NCBI GenBank assembly: GCA_012523535.1
Contig: JAAYII010000061.1
Coordinates: 1 to 11,368 of the forward strand
Length of the DNA: 11,368 nt
Source: Peptococcaceae bacterium
GTDB taxonomy: Bacteria; Bacillota; Desulfitobacteriia; Desulfitobacteriales; Syntrophobotulaceae
Reading direction: 5' to 3'
Position numbers and translations under genes: made by a program
Notes under the pieces: model-generated
The model's input: the letters and a program-made list of their open reading frames with translations, nothing else
Database searches by the model: none
What the model was told of the DNA's origin: nothing
In this document: one piece after another, positions 1-6,810 of the stretch
Position numbering within the stretch: the first letter of the stretch is position 1
Layout of the letters: each line of letters begins with the position of its first letter

Positions 1-58
1 AATTCGCTGATGCTTTTGCTCGAGCCTGGTTCAAATTAACCCATCGGGATATGGGACC
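1..58. repeat. Left arm of a 58-bp perfect inverted repeat (katG fragment)
   Basis: Positions 1-58 are the exact reverse complement of 354-411; identity stops at 59/353. The right arm is ordinary katG coding sequence (protein motif FADAFARAWFKLTHRDMGP on the minus strand). The left arm is the same segment in the opposite orientation, placed where the katG C-terminal half should continue. The repeat may extend beyond the window start. This is either a real small inversion or duplication in katG, or a fold-back or chimeric join at a contig end. The fact that it sits exactly at the window edge favours an artefact. Confidence 0.9.
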
Positions 59-1587
59 CAAAACTGCCAAAACTTGAGCCAGTTTAGCAGGTTCATTAAC
101 TTCCCAATCCTTTTGCGGTGCCAGGCGAATACGGGCTCCGTTGGCGCCGCCTCGTTTATCGGAACCGCGGAAGGTCGAAGCGGAAGCCCAGGCGGTGGCT
201 ACCAATTGGGAGACGGTAAGCCCGGAGGAGAGGATTTTAGCTTTTAGTTCAGCAATATCTTTTTCATCGATTAATTCATGGTCTACAGGAGGTATGGGGT
301 CTTGCCAAATAAATTCTTCTTCAGGAACTTCCGGACCTAGATAACGGGAACGTGGTCCCATATCCCGATGGGTTAATTTGAACCAGGCTCGAGCAAAAGC
401 ATCAGCGAATTCATCCGGATTCTCTAAGTAACGACGAGCAATGGCGGAGAATTTGGGGTCATAGCGCAGAGCGAGGTCGGCGGTAGTCATCATGGGGCGA
501 TGCTTTTTGGACGGGTCATGGGCGTCCACCACCATATCCTCATCATCTACATCTTTAGCCAGCCATTGATAAGCACCGGCCGGGCTTTTAACAAGTTCCC
601 ATTCATATTTAAATAGAACTTTAAGATATCCCATATCCCAGCGGGTGGGATTTGGTTTCCAGGCTCCTTCTATTCCACTGGTAATAGTATCAGGCCCTTT
701 GCCGCTGCGGAAAGTGCTTTTCCAACCAAGTCCTTGCTCCTCCAGTTCGGCCGCTTCCGGCTCAGGGCCTACATGGGAAGCAGGACCGGCACCGTGGGCT
801 TTGCCAAAGGTATGGCCTCCGGCTATGAGGGCCACTGTTTCTTCATCGTTCATGGCCATGCGGGCGAATGTAGCCCGAACATCGCGCGCGGAAGCCACAG
901 GATCGGGGTTGCCATTAGGACCTTCGGGGTTCACGTAAATTAAGCCCATTTGAACGGCTGCTAAGGGATTCTCCAGCTCCCGGTCTCCGGAATAGCGTTG
1001 GTCTCCCAGCCATTCCTCTTCAGAGCCCCAATAAATATCCTCTTCAGGTTCCCAGATATCTACACGACCGCCGGCAAAACCAATAGTTTTGACCCCCATG
1101 GATTCTAAAGCGCAATTGCCGGCTAAAATCATAAGGTCCGCCCAAGAGATTTTTCTTCCATACTTCTTTTTGATAGGCCAAAGGAGGCGCCGAGCCTTAT
1201 CCAAATTCACGTTATCTGGCCAGCTATTAAGAGGAGCAAAGCGTTGACTTCCGCTGCCGCCCCCGCCGCGACCGTCAGTTATTCGGTATGTTCCGGCACT
1301 ATGCCAAGCCATGCGAATGAAAAGAGGACCATAATGGCCGTAATCTGCCGGCCACCAATCTTGGGAATTAGTCATTAAGGCGTACAGGTCTCGTTTGACC
1401 GCGGCCAAATCCAGCTTTTAAATTCTTCAGCATAATTGAAATCCGGACCCATGGGATTGCTTAAATAGGAATGCTGGTGAAGAATGTTCAAGTTTAACTG
1501 ATTGGGCCACCAATCCTTGTTCCTGGTGCCGCCACCTGCAACTTTACTTTTGGCCTGGCCGGTTACGGGACATCTTTTTTCCACCAT
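59..1587 (-). pseudogene. katG: Catalase-peroxidase KatG, frameshifted and C-terminally interrupted
   Basis: Bifunctional haem catalase-peroxidase that removes hydrogen peroxide in the cytoplasm. Translation starts at ATG 1587 (RBS AAGGAGGT, 7-nt gap; a GTG at 1590 is closer and less likely) and gives a typical N-terminus, KRCPVTGQ then WWPNQLNLNILHQHS. Near 1413-1417 one base is missing: FKS should continue LDLAAVKRDL, but the frame changes and stops at 1375. The KatG frame then stays open for the rest of the window. It contains the distal RMAWH with the adduct Trp, MGLIYVNPEGPNG (adduct Tyr), ARMAMNDEET (adduct Met) and the proximal GGHTFGKAHG. After WEVNEP and LAVL it meets the inverted repeat at 58/59, so only about 510 of the usual roughly 730 codons are present. 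It is divergent from feoABB with its own PerR-type promoter. The frameshift and the junction could each be sequencing or assembly errors. Confidence 0.93.
354..411. repeat. Right arm of the 58-bp inverted repeat (native katG segment)
   Basis: This is the perfect reverse complement of 1-58, with 295 bp between the arms. It is in frame with the flanking catalase-peroxidase reading on the minus strand, so it is taken as the original copy. Confidence 0.9.
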
Positions 1588-1662
1588 CACAACGACCTCC
1601 TTACAGTTTATTAAATTTATATTTTATGTATTTATGTGACACTTTATGCAATTTAAAACAAT

Positions 1663-1677
1663 TTTTAATTATTATAG
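1663..1677. promoter_or_regulatory. Candidate PerR box over the katG -10
   Basis: TTTTAATTATTATAG matches the Bacillus PerR box (TTATAATNATTATAA) at 13 of 15 positions and covers the katG -10 hexamer. PerR is the peroxide-sensing Fur-family repressor that controls catalase genes in Firmicutes, so position and target both fit. The region is AT-rich, which lowers the weight of the match. Confidence 0.5.
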
Positions 1678-1699
1678 CCTGGATTTTATTTATTGCCAA
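1671..1699 (-). promoter_or_regulatory. Sigma-A promoter of katG
   Basis: On the minus strand the -35 TTGGCA (1699-1694) and the -10 TATAAT (1676-1671) are separated by exactly 17 bases. Only one base differs from the TTGACA/TATAAT consensus. The 5' leader to the katG ATG would be about 75-80 nt. The match is visible in the sequence; its use is inferred. Confidence 0.75.
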
Positions 1700-1789
1700 T
1701 ATATTCTGAGAATTTCTATAATCGGATTTCAGCCTTAACGCGAAGTTGCTATCCAGTAATTACTAGCTTTCAAGTCCGGCCTTCCAGTA

Positions 1790-1814
1790 TCAAAGCATTA
1801 TCATTACCCGTAAT
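1790..1814. promoter_or_regulatory. Candidate Fur/iron-regulator site upstream of feoA
   Basis: ATTATCATTACC (1797-1808) matches the right part of the Fur consensus (ATTATCATTATC) at 11 of 12 positions; the left part (1790-1796) matches poorly. A perfect short dyad, ATTAC-CC-GTAAT, overlaps at 1803-1814. It lies about 60-100 bases before the possible feoA starts, as expected for an iron-repressed feo operon. No convincing -35/-10 pair was found for the plus strand. Nothing else clear was seen in the 1591-1868 gap apart from the palindrome AGTAATTACT (1755-1764). Confidence 0.35.
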
Positions 1815-1868
1815 ATATTTTTAGATATTTGGAAAGTTAGCCAAGGCTAGCCCTTTTCTTATTAACCT

Positions 1869-2162
1869 GTGTTAGCCAGAAACAAAACAAATAAGGCGGA
1901 GATTAAAAAGCATGAAGAAAAAACGAACAAAAAATCCCAGACGACCTTGTCACAAATGCCGGTAGGTTCAACCTGTACCATCGCAGACCTCCACTTGGAA
2001 GGACTCTTGCGCCGAAGAGTTATGGATTTGGGTATTATTCCGGGTACGGCAGTTCAATGTATACGCAAAGGGCCTTCCGGCGATCCAATCGCCTACACGG
2101 TTAGAGGAACAACTATAGCTTTGCGTAAAGAAGATGCGGCCAAAATTAATGTTTTTATGTAG
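1869..2162 (+). CDS. feoA: FeoA, ferrous iron transport accessory protein
   Basis: Small cytoplasmic SH3-like protein that works with FeoB in Fe(II) uptake. The family pattern is clear from LSQMPVGSTCTIADL through GLLRRRVMDLGIIPGTAVQCIRKGPSGDP to AYTVRGTTIALRKEDAAKI. The start is uncertain. The longest frame begins at GTG 1869 (97 aa) without a Shine-Dalgarno; TTG 1947 (71 aa) and ATG 1956 (68 aa) also lack one. The only good RBS, AAGGCGGAG at 1893-1901, leads to ATG 1912 in another frame, which stops at 1965 after 17 codons. One extra A in the A6 run at 1929-1934 would join that ATG to FeoA as MKKKRTKKSQTTLSQM (about 83 aa, normal size). A one-base deletion, a sequencing error or slippage would each explain this. 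First gene of feoA-feoB1-feoB2, 36 bp before feoB1. Confidence 0.88.
   Translation: MLARNKTNKAEIKKHEEKTNKKSQTTLSQMPVGSTCTIADLHLEGLLRRRVMDLGIIPGTAVQCIRKGPSGDPIAYTVRGTTIALRKEDAAKINVFM
1893..1901 (+). promoter_or_regulatory. RBS pointing to an out-of-frame ATG (1912) before feoA
   Basis: AAGGCGGAG lies 10 nt before ATG 1912. That ATG opens a 17-codon basic reading frame (1912-1965, MKKKRTKNPRRPCHKCR) which overlaps feoA in another frame. It is probably the original feoA initiation site separated from its gene by a one-base indel, and less likely a leader peptide. Confidence 0.4.
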
Positions 2163-2198
2163 TAAATAAGGATTTAGAATATCGGGAGTTGGTTTCTA

Positions 2199-2981
2199 AT
2201 GGAGGACAGCGGTGCAAGGTCAAAAATACTTAAGGAGCACTTTGGGATAAGCACAAAAGAAAACCAGAAAGTAATCGCCTTGGCCGGCAATCCAAACGTC
2301 GGCAAAAGCACCGTATTTAATGCCTTAACCGGTTTAAGACAGCATACCGGCAATTGGCCGGGAAAAACGGTGGATAACGCCCAAGGTACATTTACTTATA
2401 AAAAAAATTCATTTTTATTGGTTGACCTTCCCGGAACATATTCCTTACTAGCTCATACCGTGGAAGAGGAAATTGCCCGGAACTTTATCTGTTTCGGCCA
2501 GCCGGATGTAACCGTAGTTGTTTTAGACGCCACTTCTTTGGAAAGAAATTTAAATCTGGCCCTCCAAATAATGGAGATAACTTCACAAGTTGTGGTCTGT
2601 GTAAATTTAATCGACGAGGCTGAAAGAAAAAATATCATTATTGACTTTTCCGGCCTGGAAAAAGAGTTGGGAGTGCCAGTGGTCGCAGCGGCCGCCCGCA
2701 AAGGAATAGGACTTGAAAAATTGAAAGAGGAAGTGTATCAAATCGCCCTGGGGCTAAAAAAAGTACAGCCCAGAAAAATCCGGTATTCTCCGGAAATTGA
2801 GAATGCTCTGGCAGACCTTGTACCCAAAATACACTCTTTGGGTTGCGAGCAACTATTAAATCCCAGATGGGTGGCCTTGCGTTTCCTTGACAGTGACGAA
2901 GAATTGATCAACAGCATCGTCAAGTATCTCGACTTGCAGGGCTGGCCGTCTGTCAGGGACGAGGTTGGGATAGCATTATGA
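2199..2981 (+). CDS. feoB1: FeoB N-terminal half: GTPase (G) domain protein
   Basis: Cytoplasmic GTPase part of the ferrous iron transporter FeoB, 260 aa, encoded apart from the membrane part. Motifs: G1 GNPNVGKS (30-37), G2 region HTGNWPGKTV (Thr58), G3 DLPGTYS (76-82), G4 NLID (136-139), G5-like AARKG (165-169). Residues from about 170 to 250 are the helical GDP-dissociation-inhibitor-like region (WVALRFLDSDEEL is typical). ATG 2199 follows GGGAG with a 10-nt gap. The stop TGA shares bases with the start of the next gene (ATGA at 2978-2981), so translation is probably coupled. Normal FeoB proteins carry both halves in one chain of roughly 650-750 aa. Here the break falls inside the helical domain and the two frames differ. 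Clean ends and intact motifs argue for a working split gene rather than a lesion. Confidence 0.92.
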   Translation: MEDSGARSKILKEHFGISTKENQKVIALAGNPNVGKSTVFNALTGLRQHTGNWPGKTVDNAQGTFTYKKNSFLLVDLPGTYSLLAHTVEEEIARNFICFGQPDVTVVVLDATSLERNLNLALQIMEITSQVVVCVNLIDEAERKNIIIDFSGLEKELGVPVVAAAARKGIGLEKLKEEVYQIALGLKKVQPRKIRYSPEIENALADLVPKIHSLGCEQLLNPRWVALRFLDSDEELINSIVKYLDLQGWPSVRDEVGIAL

Positions 2982-4378
2982 ACAATACGATAAGAAATAC
3001 CGCTTTGCTCGATTTAAAAAGGGAAGTGCAAAAAAAACGCCTTGCCGAAGGAAACAACTATGCCGATCAAATTGTTGCCGATATTTTTGCCAACGTAGAA
3101 AACATAGTAAAAAAAAATGTGTTTCAAAAAGAAAATCAAACTAATTGGTCTCAAATAGCCGACAATATTTTAACTTCCAGAGTAACAGGATATCCGATAA
3201 TGCTTTTGACCTTGGCATGTATCCTCTGGTTAACAATAAGCGGAGCCAATGTGCCTTCAGCTGTTCTTTCCGATATATTTTTTCGTTTTCAGGATATCCT
3301 GACAGGAATTTTTATTCACCTGGGGGCTCCGGACTGGCTGCATGGGGTTCTAATTTTAGGTGCATACAGAAGCCTGGCCTGGGTAGTATCGGTTATGTTG
3401 CCTCCTATGGCTATATTTTTTCCCCTGTTTACCTTGTTAGAAGATTTGGGTTATCTGCCCAGAGTATCGTTTAATCTGGACAGTCTTTTCAAGAAGGCCA
3501 AAGCTTGCGGCAAACAAAGCCTTACCATGTGTATGGGTTTCGGTTGCAATGCCGCCGGAGTGACATCCTGTCGCATCATTGATTCGCCTCGGGAACGACT
3601 GATCGCTATTCTCACCAACAACTTCGTTCCTTGCAACGGCAGATTCCCAGCTTTAATCGCTATCGGTATGATCTTTGGTGCCGGGACCTTACCCCTGCAT
3701 TTGCAATCGGCAGCCATCGCGGGAATAATTACCGGCATGATTCTCTTAGGAATCGCTGTTACTTTTGTTGTCTCCTGGGTACTTTCACATACCTTGCTCA
3801 AAGGAGAAGCCTCTTCCCTGGTGCTGGAACTTCCACCATACCGCAAGCCCAAAATAGGTTCAATTCTTTACCGCTCATTTATAGACAGAACAGTTTTTGT
3901 TCTCAGGCGTGCCGTTGTGGTCGCGGCCCCTGCCGGGGCAATCATTTGGCTGGTGGGAAACGTTTACGTAGGGGAAATGAGTCTTTTGGCTCACATCGCC
4001 AACTTCCTTGATCCGCTGGCCTTTGTCATCGGTTTGGACGGTTTTATCCTCCTGGCTTTTATTCTGGGGCTGCCGGCCAATGAGATCGTCTTTCCCATCC
4101 TTATTATGGGTTACCTGTCATCCTCTTATATGATAGAGCTGGAAAATCTGGCCGATCTGCAAACTCTCTTAGTTTCCAACGGCTGGACTTGGCTTACTGC
4201 ACTCTGCACCATGCTCTTTTCACTTTTGCACTGGCCTTGTGCCACAACTTTGTTAACCACCCTCAAAGAAACCGGCAGCAAAAAATGGTCTTTATTTGCA
4301 TTCTTGATCCCAACCGTTATTGCCTTTCTGATATGCTTTGCGGTAGCGCAATCTGCCCGTTTATTGGGTTTAGCTTAA
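2978..4378 (+). CDS. feoB2: FeoB C-terminal half: membrane permease protein
   Basis: Inner-membrane part of the Fe(II) transporter, 466 aa. Residues 1-65 are soluble and helical and correspond to the end of the FeoB GDI domain; ILTSRVTGYPIMLL leads into the first membrane segment. The remainder is hydrophobic with several segments. Family landmarks are LLEDLGYLPRVSFNLD (153-168), the first gate motif MCMGFGCNAAG (184-194, Cys190), RERLIAILTNNFVPCNGRFP (205-224, Cys219), the second gate LGLPANEIVFPI (363-374) and HWPCATT (418-424). GFGCNAAG and FVPCNGRFP differ from the E. coli type (GFGCNVPA), so this is a variant subfamily. It starts inside the feoB1 stop (4-base overlap) and must act with FeoB1. 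It is convergent with the YibE/F gene; no good terminator is visible in 4379-4431. Confidence 0.92.
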   Translation: MNNTIRNTALLDLKREVQKKRLAEGNNYADQIVADIFANVENIVKKNVFQKENQTNWSQIADNILTSRVTGYPIMLLTLACILWLTISGANVPSAVLSDIFFRFQDILTGIFIHLGAPDWLHGVLILGAYRSLAWVVSVMLPPMAIFFPLFTLLEDLGYLPRVSFNLDSLFKKAKACGKQSLTMCMGFGCNAAGVTSCRIIDSPRERLIAILTNNFVPCNGRFPALIAIGMIFGAGTLPLHLQSAAIAGIITGMILLGIAVTFVVSWVLSHTLLKGEASSLVLELPPYRKPKIGSILYRSFIDRTVFVLRRAVVVAAPAGAIIWLVGNVYVGEMSLLAHIANFLDPLAFVIGLDGFILLAFILGLPANEIVFPILIMGYLSSSYMIELENLADLQTLLVSNGWTWLTALCTMLFSLLHWPCATTLLTTLKETGSKKWSLFAFLIPTVIAFLICFAVAQSARLLGLA

Positions 4379-4431
4379 GGCTTGCCGGGATTGCTTAGTA
4401 GGAAGAAAAAACACAGGTACGGCCTTTTTAT

Positions 4432-5631
4432 CTAATAAACAGTCTCCTGATTATCGCGTGTGGTTCCTTTTCTATTCCTAAGAACGGCCGAAACCAAAGT
4501 AGTCAAAGGAATAGTCAAAATAAGTCCGATACTTCCGGCCAAAGTCCTGACAACCTCGGAAGATATCATATCCCAATTGAGAAATTGCTCTACCGGAATA
4601 GCGTTGGCCATAAATAATAGAAGTAAGGGCAGGGACGCTCCCGTGTAAGCTAAAATCAGGGTATTGGACATAGTTCCCATAATATCCCTTCCAACATTCA
4701 TACCGGCACTTAATAATTCTCTGGTTGAAATTTCAGGCTTAATTTGTTCCATTTCATAGAGAGCGGAAGAAATGGACATTCCCACGTCCATAACCGCCCC
4801 CAAGGAACCAATAATAATACCGGCAAACAGCAAGCCGGGGAAATCAAAACCGTTTCCGTGAGAAATAAAAGCCAGCATCTGGGCTTCCTCCTCACCTAAC
4901 CCTGAAAGTTTGGTTAAAGAACCAAAGATAAAAGCAATAATACCTGCAGCCAAAACTCCGCCTGTGGTACCGAGAATGGCTGCAATCGTTTTTTTATTAA
5001 CACCGCTAATCAAAAAGAGAGTACAGGCCGTAACTCCGGCACAAACAAGGACCGTTAAAAAAATGGGATCGTAACCGGCCAAAAGTCCAGGTAACAAGAT
5101 TTTAAGCACGGCCAAACCGGTCAAAGCCAAGGTGATAATCGTTTTTAACCCCTTGACTCGGCCTAAAACCAACAAAACTATCAAAAACAGAGCTACCAAA
5201 TAGCCCAGATATTTTTGCCTGTATATCTCAGCCACAAAAGCCTCGGTAATGTTGCCTTCCTCATCTTCATTTACATAAATCAAAACTTCATCTCCCACCT
5301 CCACAACCAGCTTATAGACAAATCTTTCATCGATTACATTCTCGGCAATTATCGTCTCGCCTTTATGTTTTCCGGCCACGATCTTAATTTTAACATCCTG
5401 GTAAATAATGCTGTATCCATCACCCCAATCCGGAACCATTTGTTCTTTTTCCGTATTACGGGAGATATCCAACACTTTGCCTCTAACAGTTTGTCCTTGT
5501 TCCCATTGCTCCTCCGAAGAATTGGGGTCACCCTTTGAAGAACCGAACGGCAAACACAAAATAATAATTAATAAAACTATTCCTAAGGTTAAAAGAGTAT
5601 CTGCATTCTTAAATCTGCTAATTTTATTCAT
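4432..5631 (-). CDS. YibE/F-family membrane protein
   Basis: Multi-pass membrane protein of the YibE/F family (Pfam PF07907), 399 aa; function not established. One N-terminal membrane segment (about 12-29) is followed by a polar beta-rich domain outside the membrane (about 40-135), then six or seven hydrophobic segments. Signatures: IIIGSLGAVMDVGMSISSA (272-290) and AGMNVGRDIMGTMSNTLILAYTGA (309-332). ATG 5631 has a good GGAGGT 5 nt upstream. The regulator gene ends 74 bp upstream on the same strand, so the two could share a transcript. That gap holds the palindrome GTGATATCAC (5665-5674) and a CTTATA-N8-TATAAG dyad. The family assignment is firm; any link to iron or to the neighbouring module is not shown. 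Confidence 0.88.
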   Translation of the reverse strand: MNKISRFKNADTLLTLGIVLLIIILCLPFGSSKGDPNSSEEQWEQGQTVRGKVLDISRNTEKEQMVPDWGDGYSIIYQDVKIKIVAGKHKGETIIAENVIDERFVYKLVVEVGDEVLIYVNEDEEGNITEAFVAEIYRQKYLGYLVALFLIVLLVLGRVKGLKTIITLALTGLAVLKILLPGLLAGYDPIFLTVLVCAGVTACTLFLISGVNKKTIAAILGTTGGVLAAGIIAFIFGSLTKLSGLGEEEAQMLAFISHGNGFDFPGLLFAGIIIGSLGAVMDVGMSISSALYEMEQIKPEISTRELLSAGMNVGRDIMGTMSNTLILAYTGASLPLLLLFMANAIPVEQFLNWDMISSEVVRTLAGSIGLILTIPLTTLVSAVLRNRKGTTRDNQETVY

Positions 5632-5673
5632 TCAAGACCTCCAACAAAGAGTATGTTTCCTGAGGTGATATCA

Positions 5674-5693
5674 CTTATATTTAAAGTTATAAG
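5674..5693. promoter_or_regulatory. CTTATA-N8-TATAAG dyad upstream of the YibE/F gene
   Basis: A perfect 6-bp inverted repeat (5674-5679 and 5688-5693) in the gap between the regulator stop and the YibE/F start, next to the palindrome GTGATATCAC (5665-5674). The same half-sites, with 12 bases between them, recur in the lysR/thiF intergenic region. This could be a second binding site for the regulator, but the motif is AT-rich. Confidence 0.25.
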
Positions 5694-5705
5694 ATTATTA
5701 GTAGA

Positions 5706-6605
5706 CTAAACTGAATTACTTGTATTAATTTGTAAGCGGTTAAGAATGAAATCTTTAAAGATTTTAGCTGTTTCCGAAAGATGTTTTTCACGTTTAAAAC
5801 CTATCATGACTGTTTGTACAAACATTTCATCCTCGATTTCCAAGAGTGCCAGATCAGGATGATAAGAATAGAATTCCAGATTTCCCTCGGTCATAAATCC
5901 GATCGCAAGGTTCCGGGCAATTATTTGCCTGTGAGATTCCAAGCTGTTGGTGGTAAATTTAATTTTGGGTTTAAAGCCTCTGCTTAGACATAAATGGTAA
6001 GGCTGCTCGATTCTTCGCCTGGAATGTTGAATAAAAACAAATTGCTCGTCTTTTAGATCTTGAATATCTACAGTTTTTTTACTTGCCAGGGGATGGGCTT
6101 TATTAAGGACCAATTTAAAGCGTTCCCGGGCAATAATATGGCCTTTATACTTTTTGAACACCGGGTCTGCATCTTTGGGATAGATCATCATATCGAAATA
6201 ATCGGTATCCAAATGCTCTATAGAGCCAATATTGCAGTTAATATTAAAGTCAACGTTATCATGTATTTTCACGAATTCCTTAAGGCAATCGATGATTAAG
6301 GACTGTGACCAGAAAATGCCCAAATTTAATCTGACTCTGTACTCTCTGCTAAAGTTGCCGACAACGGCTGCAATATTCTCCAATTCCTGTAAGGATTCCT
6401 GAACACCGGCCAGAAATACGCGGCCTTGTTCATTAAGCACAATCTTTTTGCCAACGCGGTCAAACAATTGCGTTCCTAATTCCTTTTCCAACCTGCTGAT
6501 ACTCTTAGACAAAGAGGGCTGGGAAATATTTAGCCTTTCTGCAGCTTTAGACAGATTTTGCAATTCGGCAATCAATACAAAATACTTTAACTGGTTAAGT
6601 TCCAA
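5706..6605 (-). CDS. LysR-family transcriptional regulator
   Basis: DNA-binding regulator of the LysR type, 299 aa from the preferred start. The N-terminal winged helix-turn-helix is complete (LNQLKYFVLIAE, NLSKAAERLNISQPSLSKSISRLEKELGTQLFDR). The periplasmic-binding-protein-like effector domain fills roughly 90-290. The start is TTG 6605, which has GGAGGT (6617-6612) 6 nt upstream and gives the usual MELNQLKYF; an upstream in-frame start at 6641 lacks an RBS and would add 12 atypical residues. It is divergent from the thiF-like gene with 205 bp between them, the classic layout for a LysR protein that controls the divergent gene and itself. Its effector cannot be told from the sequence. Control of the AOR module is inferred from position. 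Confidence 0.9.
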   Translation of the reverse strand: MELNQLKYFVLIAELQNLSKAAERLNISQPSLSKSISRLEKELGTQLFDRVGKKIVLNEQGRVFLAGVQESLQELENIAAVVGNFSREYRVRLNLGIFWSQSLIIDCLKEFVKIHDNVDFNINCNIGSIEHLDTDYFDMMIYPKDADPVFKKYKGHIIARERFKLVLNKAHPLASKKTVDIQDLKDEQFVFIQHSRRRIEQPYHLCLSRGFKPKIKFTTNSLESHRQIIARNLAIGFMTEGNLEFYSYHPDLALLEIEDEMFVQTVMIGFKREKHLSETAKIFKDFILNRLQINTSNSV

Positions 6606-6692
6606 TTTGACACCTCCAATGCTATTTACCTTGTCCGGCAACCTTTGTCATTTACTCTATCGATGAAATTGCTATTACAAGTATACCATCAA

Positions 6693-6718
6693 CCTTATAT
6701 AACCTAAAAGGTATAAGG
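6693..6718. promoter_or_regulatory. Candidate LysR operator (CCTTATA-N12-TATAAGG)
   Basis: A perfect 7-bp inverted repeat (6693-6699 and 6712-6718) with a second nested dyad, ACCT-AAA-AGGT (6702-6712). It lies about 90 bp upstream of lysR and of the thiF-like gene. On the minus strand a TATACT hexamer (possible lysR -10) lies just downstream, which would suit autorepression. No protein-specific consensus is available. Confidence 0.4.
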
Positions 6719-6744
6719 CGATCGCGCAGGCTATTTATATTTAT

Positions 6745-6769
6745 TTTCCGGAAATTGTTATCATGATAA
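6745..6769. promoter_or_regulatory. Two adjacent perfect palindromes upstream of the thiF-like gene
   Basis: TTTCCGGAAA (6745-6754) and TTATCATGATAA (6758-6769) are both perfect palindromes, 3 bases apart, 40-65 bases before the thiF start. That is where a promoter or operator is expected. I could not fix a convincing -35/-10 pair. Confidence 0.3.
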
Positions 6770-6810
6770 AATAAAATTCATCTAATAGTTGGCAAAAAGG
6801 AGAGGCTTTT

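Noticed and set aside
1..411. Inverted repeat as the ends of an insertion sequence
   Set aside because: The segment between and within the arms is katG coding sequence, with no transposase or target-site duplication.
645..943. Plus-strand reading frames inside katG (97 and 69 codons)
   Set aside because: They lie antisense to strongly conserved KatG coding sequence and show no family pattern or RBS.
1836..1878. Repeated GTTAGCCA and an imperfect GTTAGCC/GGCTAGC dyad before feoA
   Set aside because: The loop would be only 2 nt and the repeats are short; no regulator consensus fits.
3451..4011. Alternative frames (126-133 codons) inside feoB2
   Set aside because: They overlap the conserved gate motifs of FeoB in the true frame and have no independent support.
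4377..4426. AAGGC..GCCTT as a terminator between feoB2 and the YibE/F gene
   Set aside because: The stem is only 5 bp with a loop of about 40 nt, so it is not a credible intrinsic terminator.
6718..6727. GCGATCGC palindrome between lysR and the thiF-like gene
   Set aside because: A single common 8-mer palindrome; no repetition elsewhere to suggest a special element.
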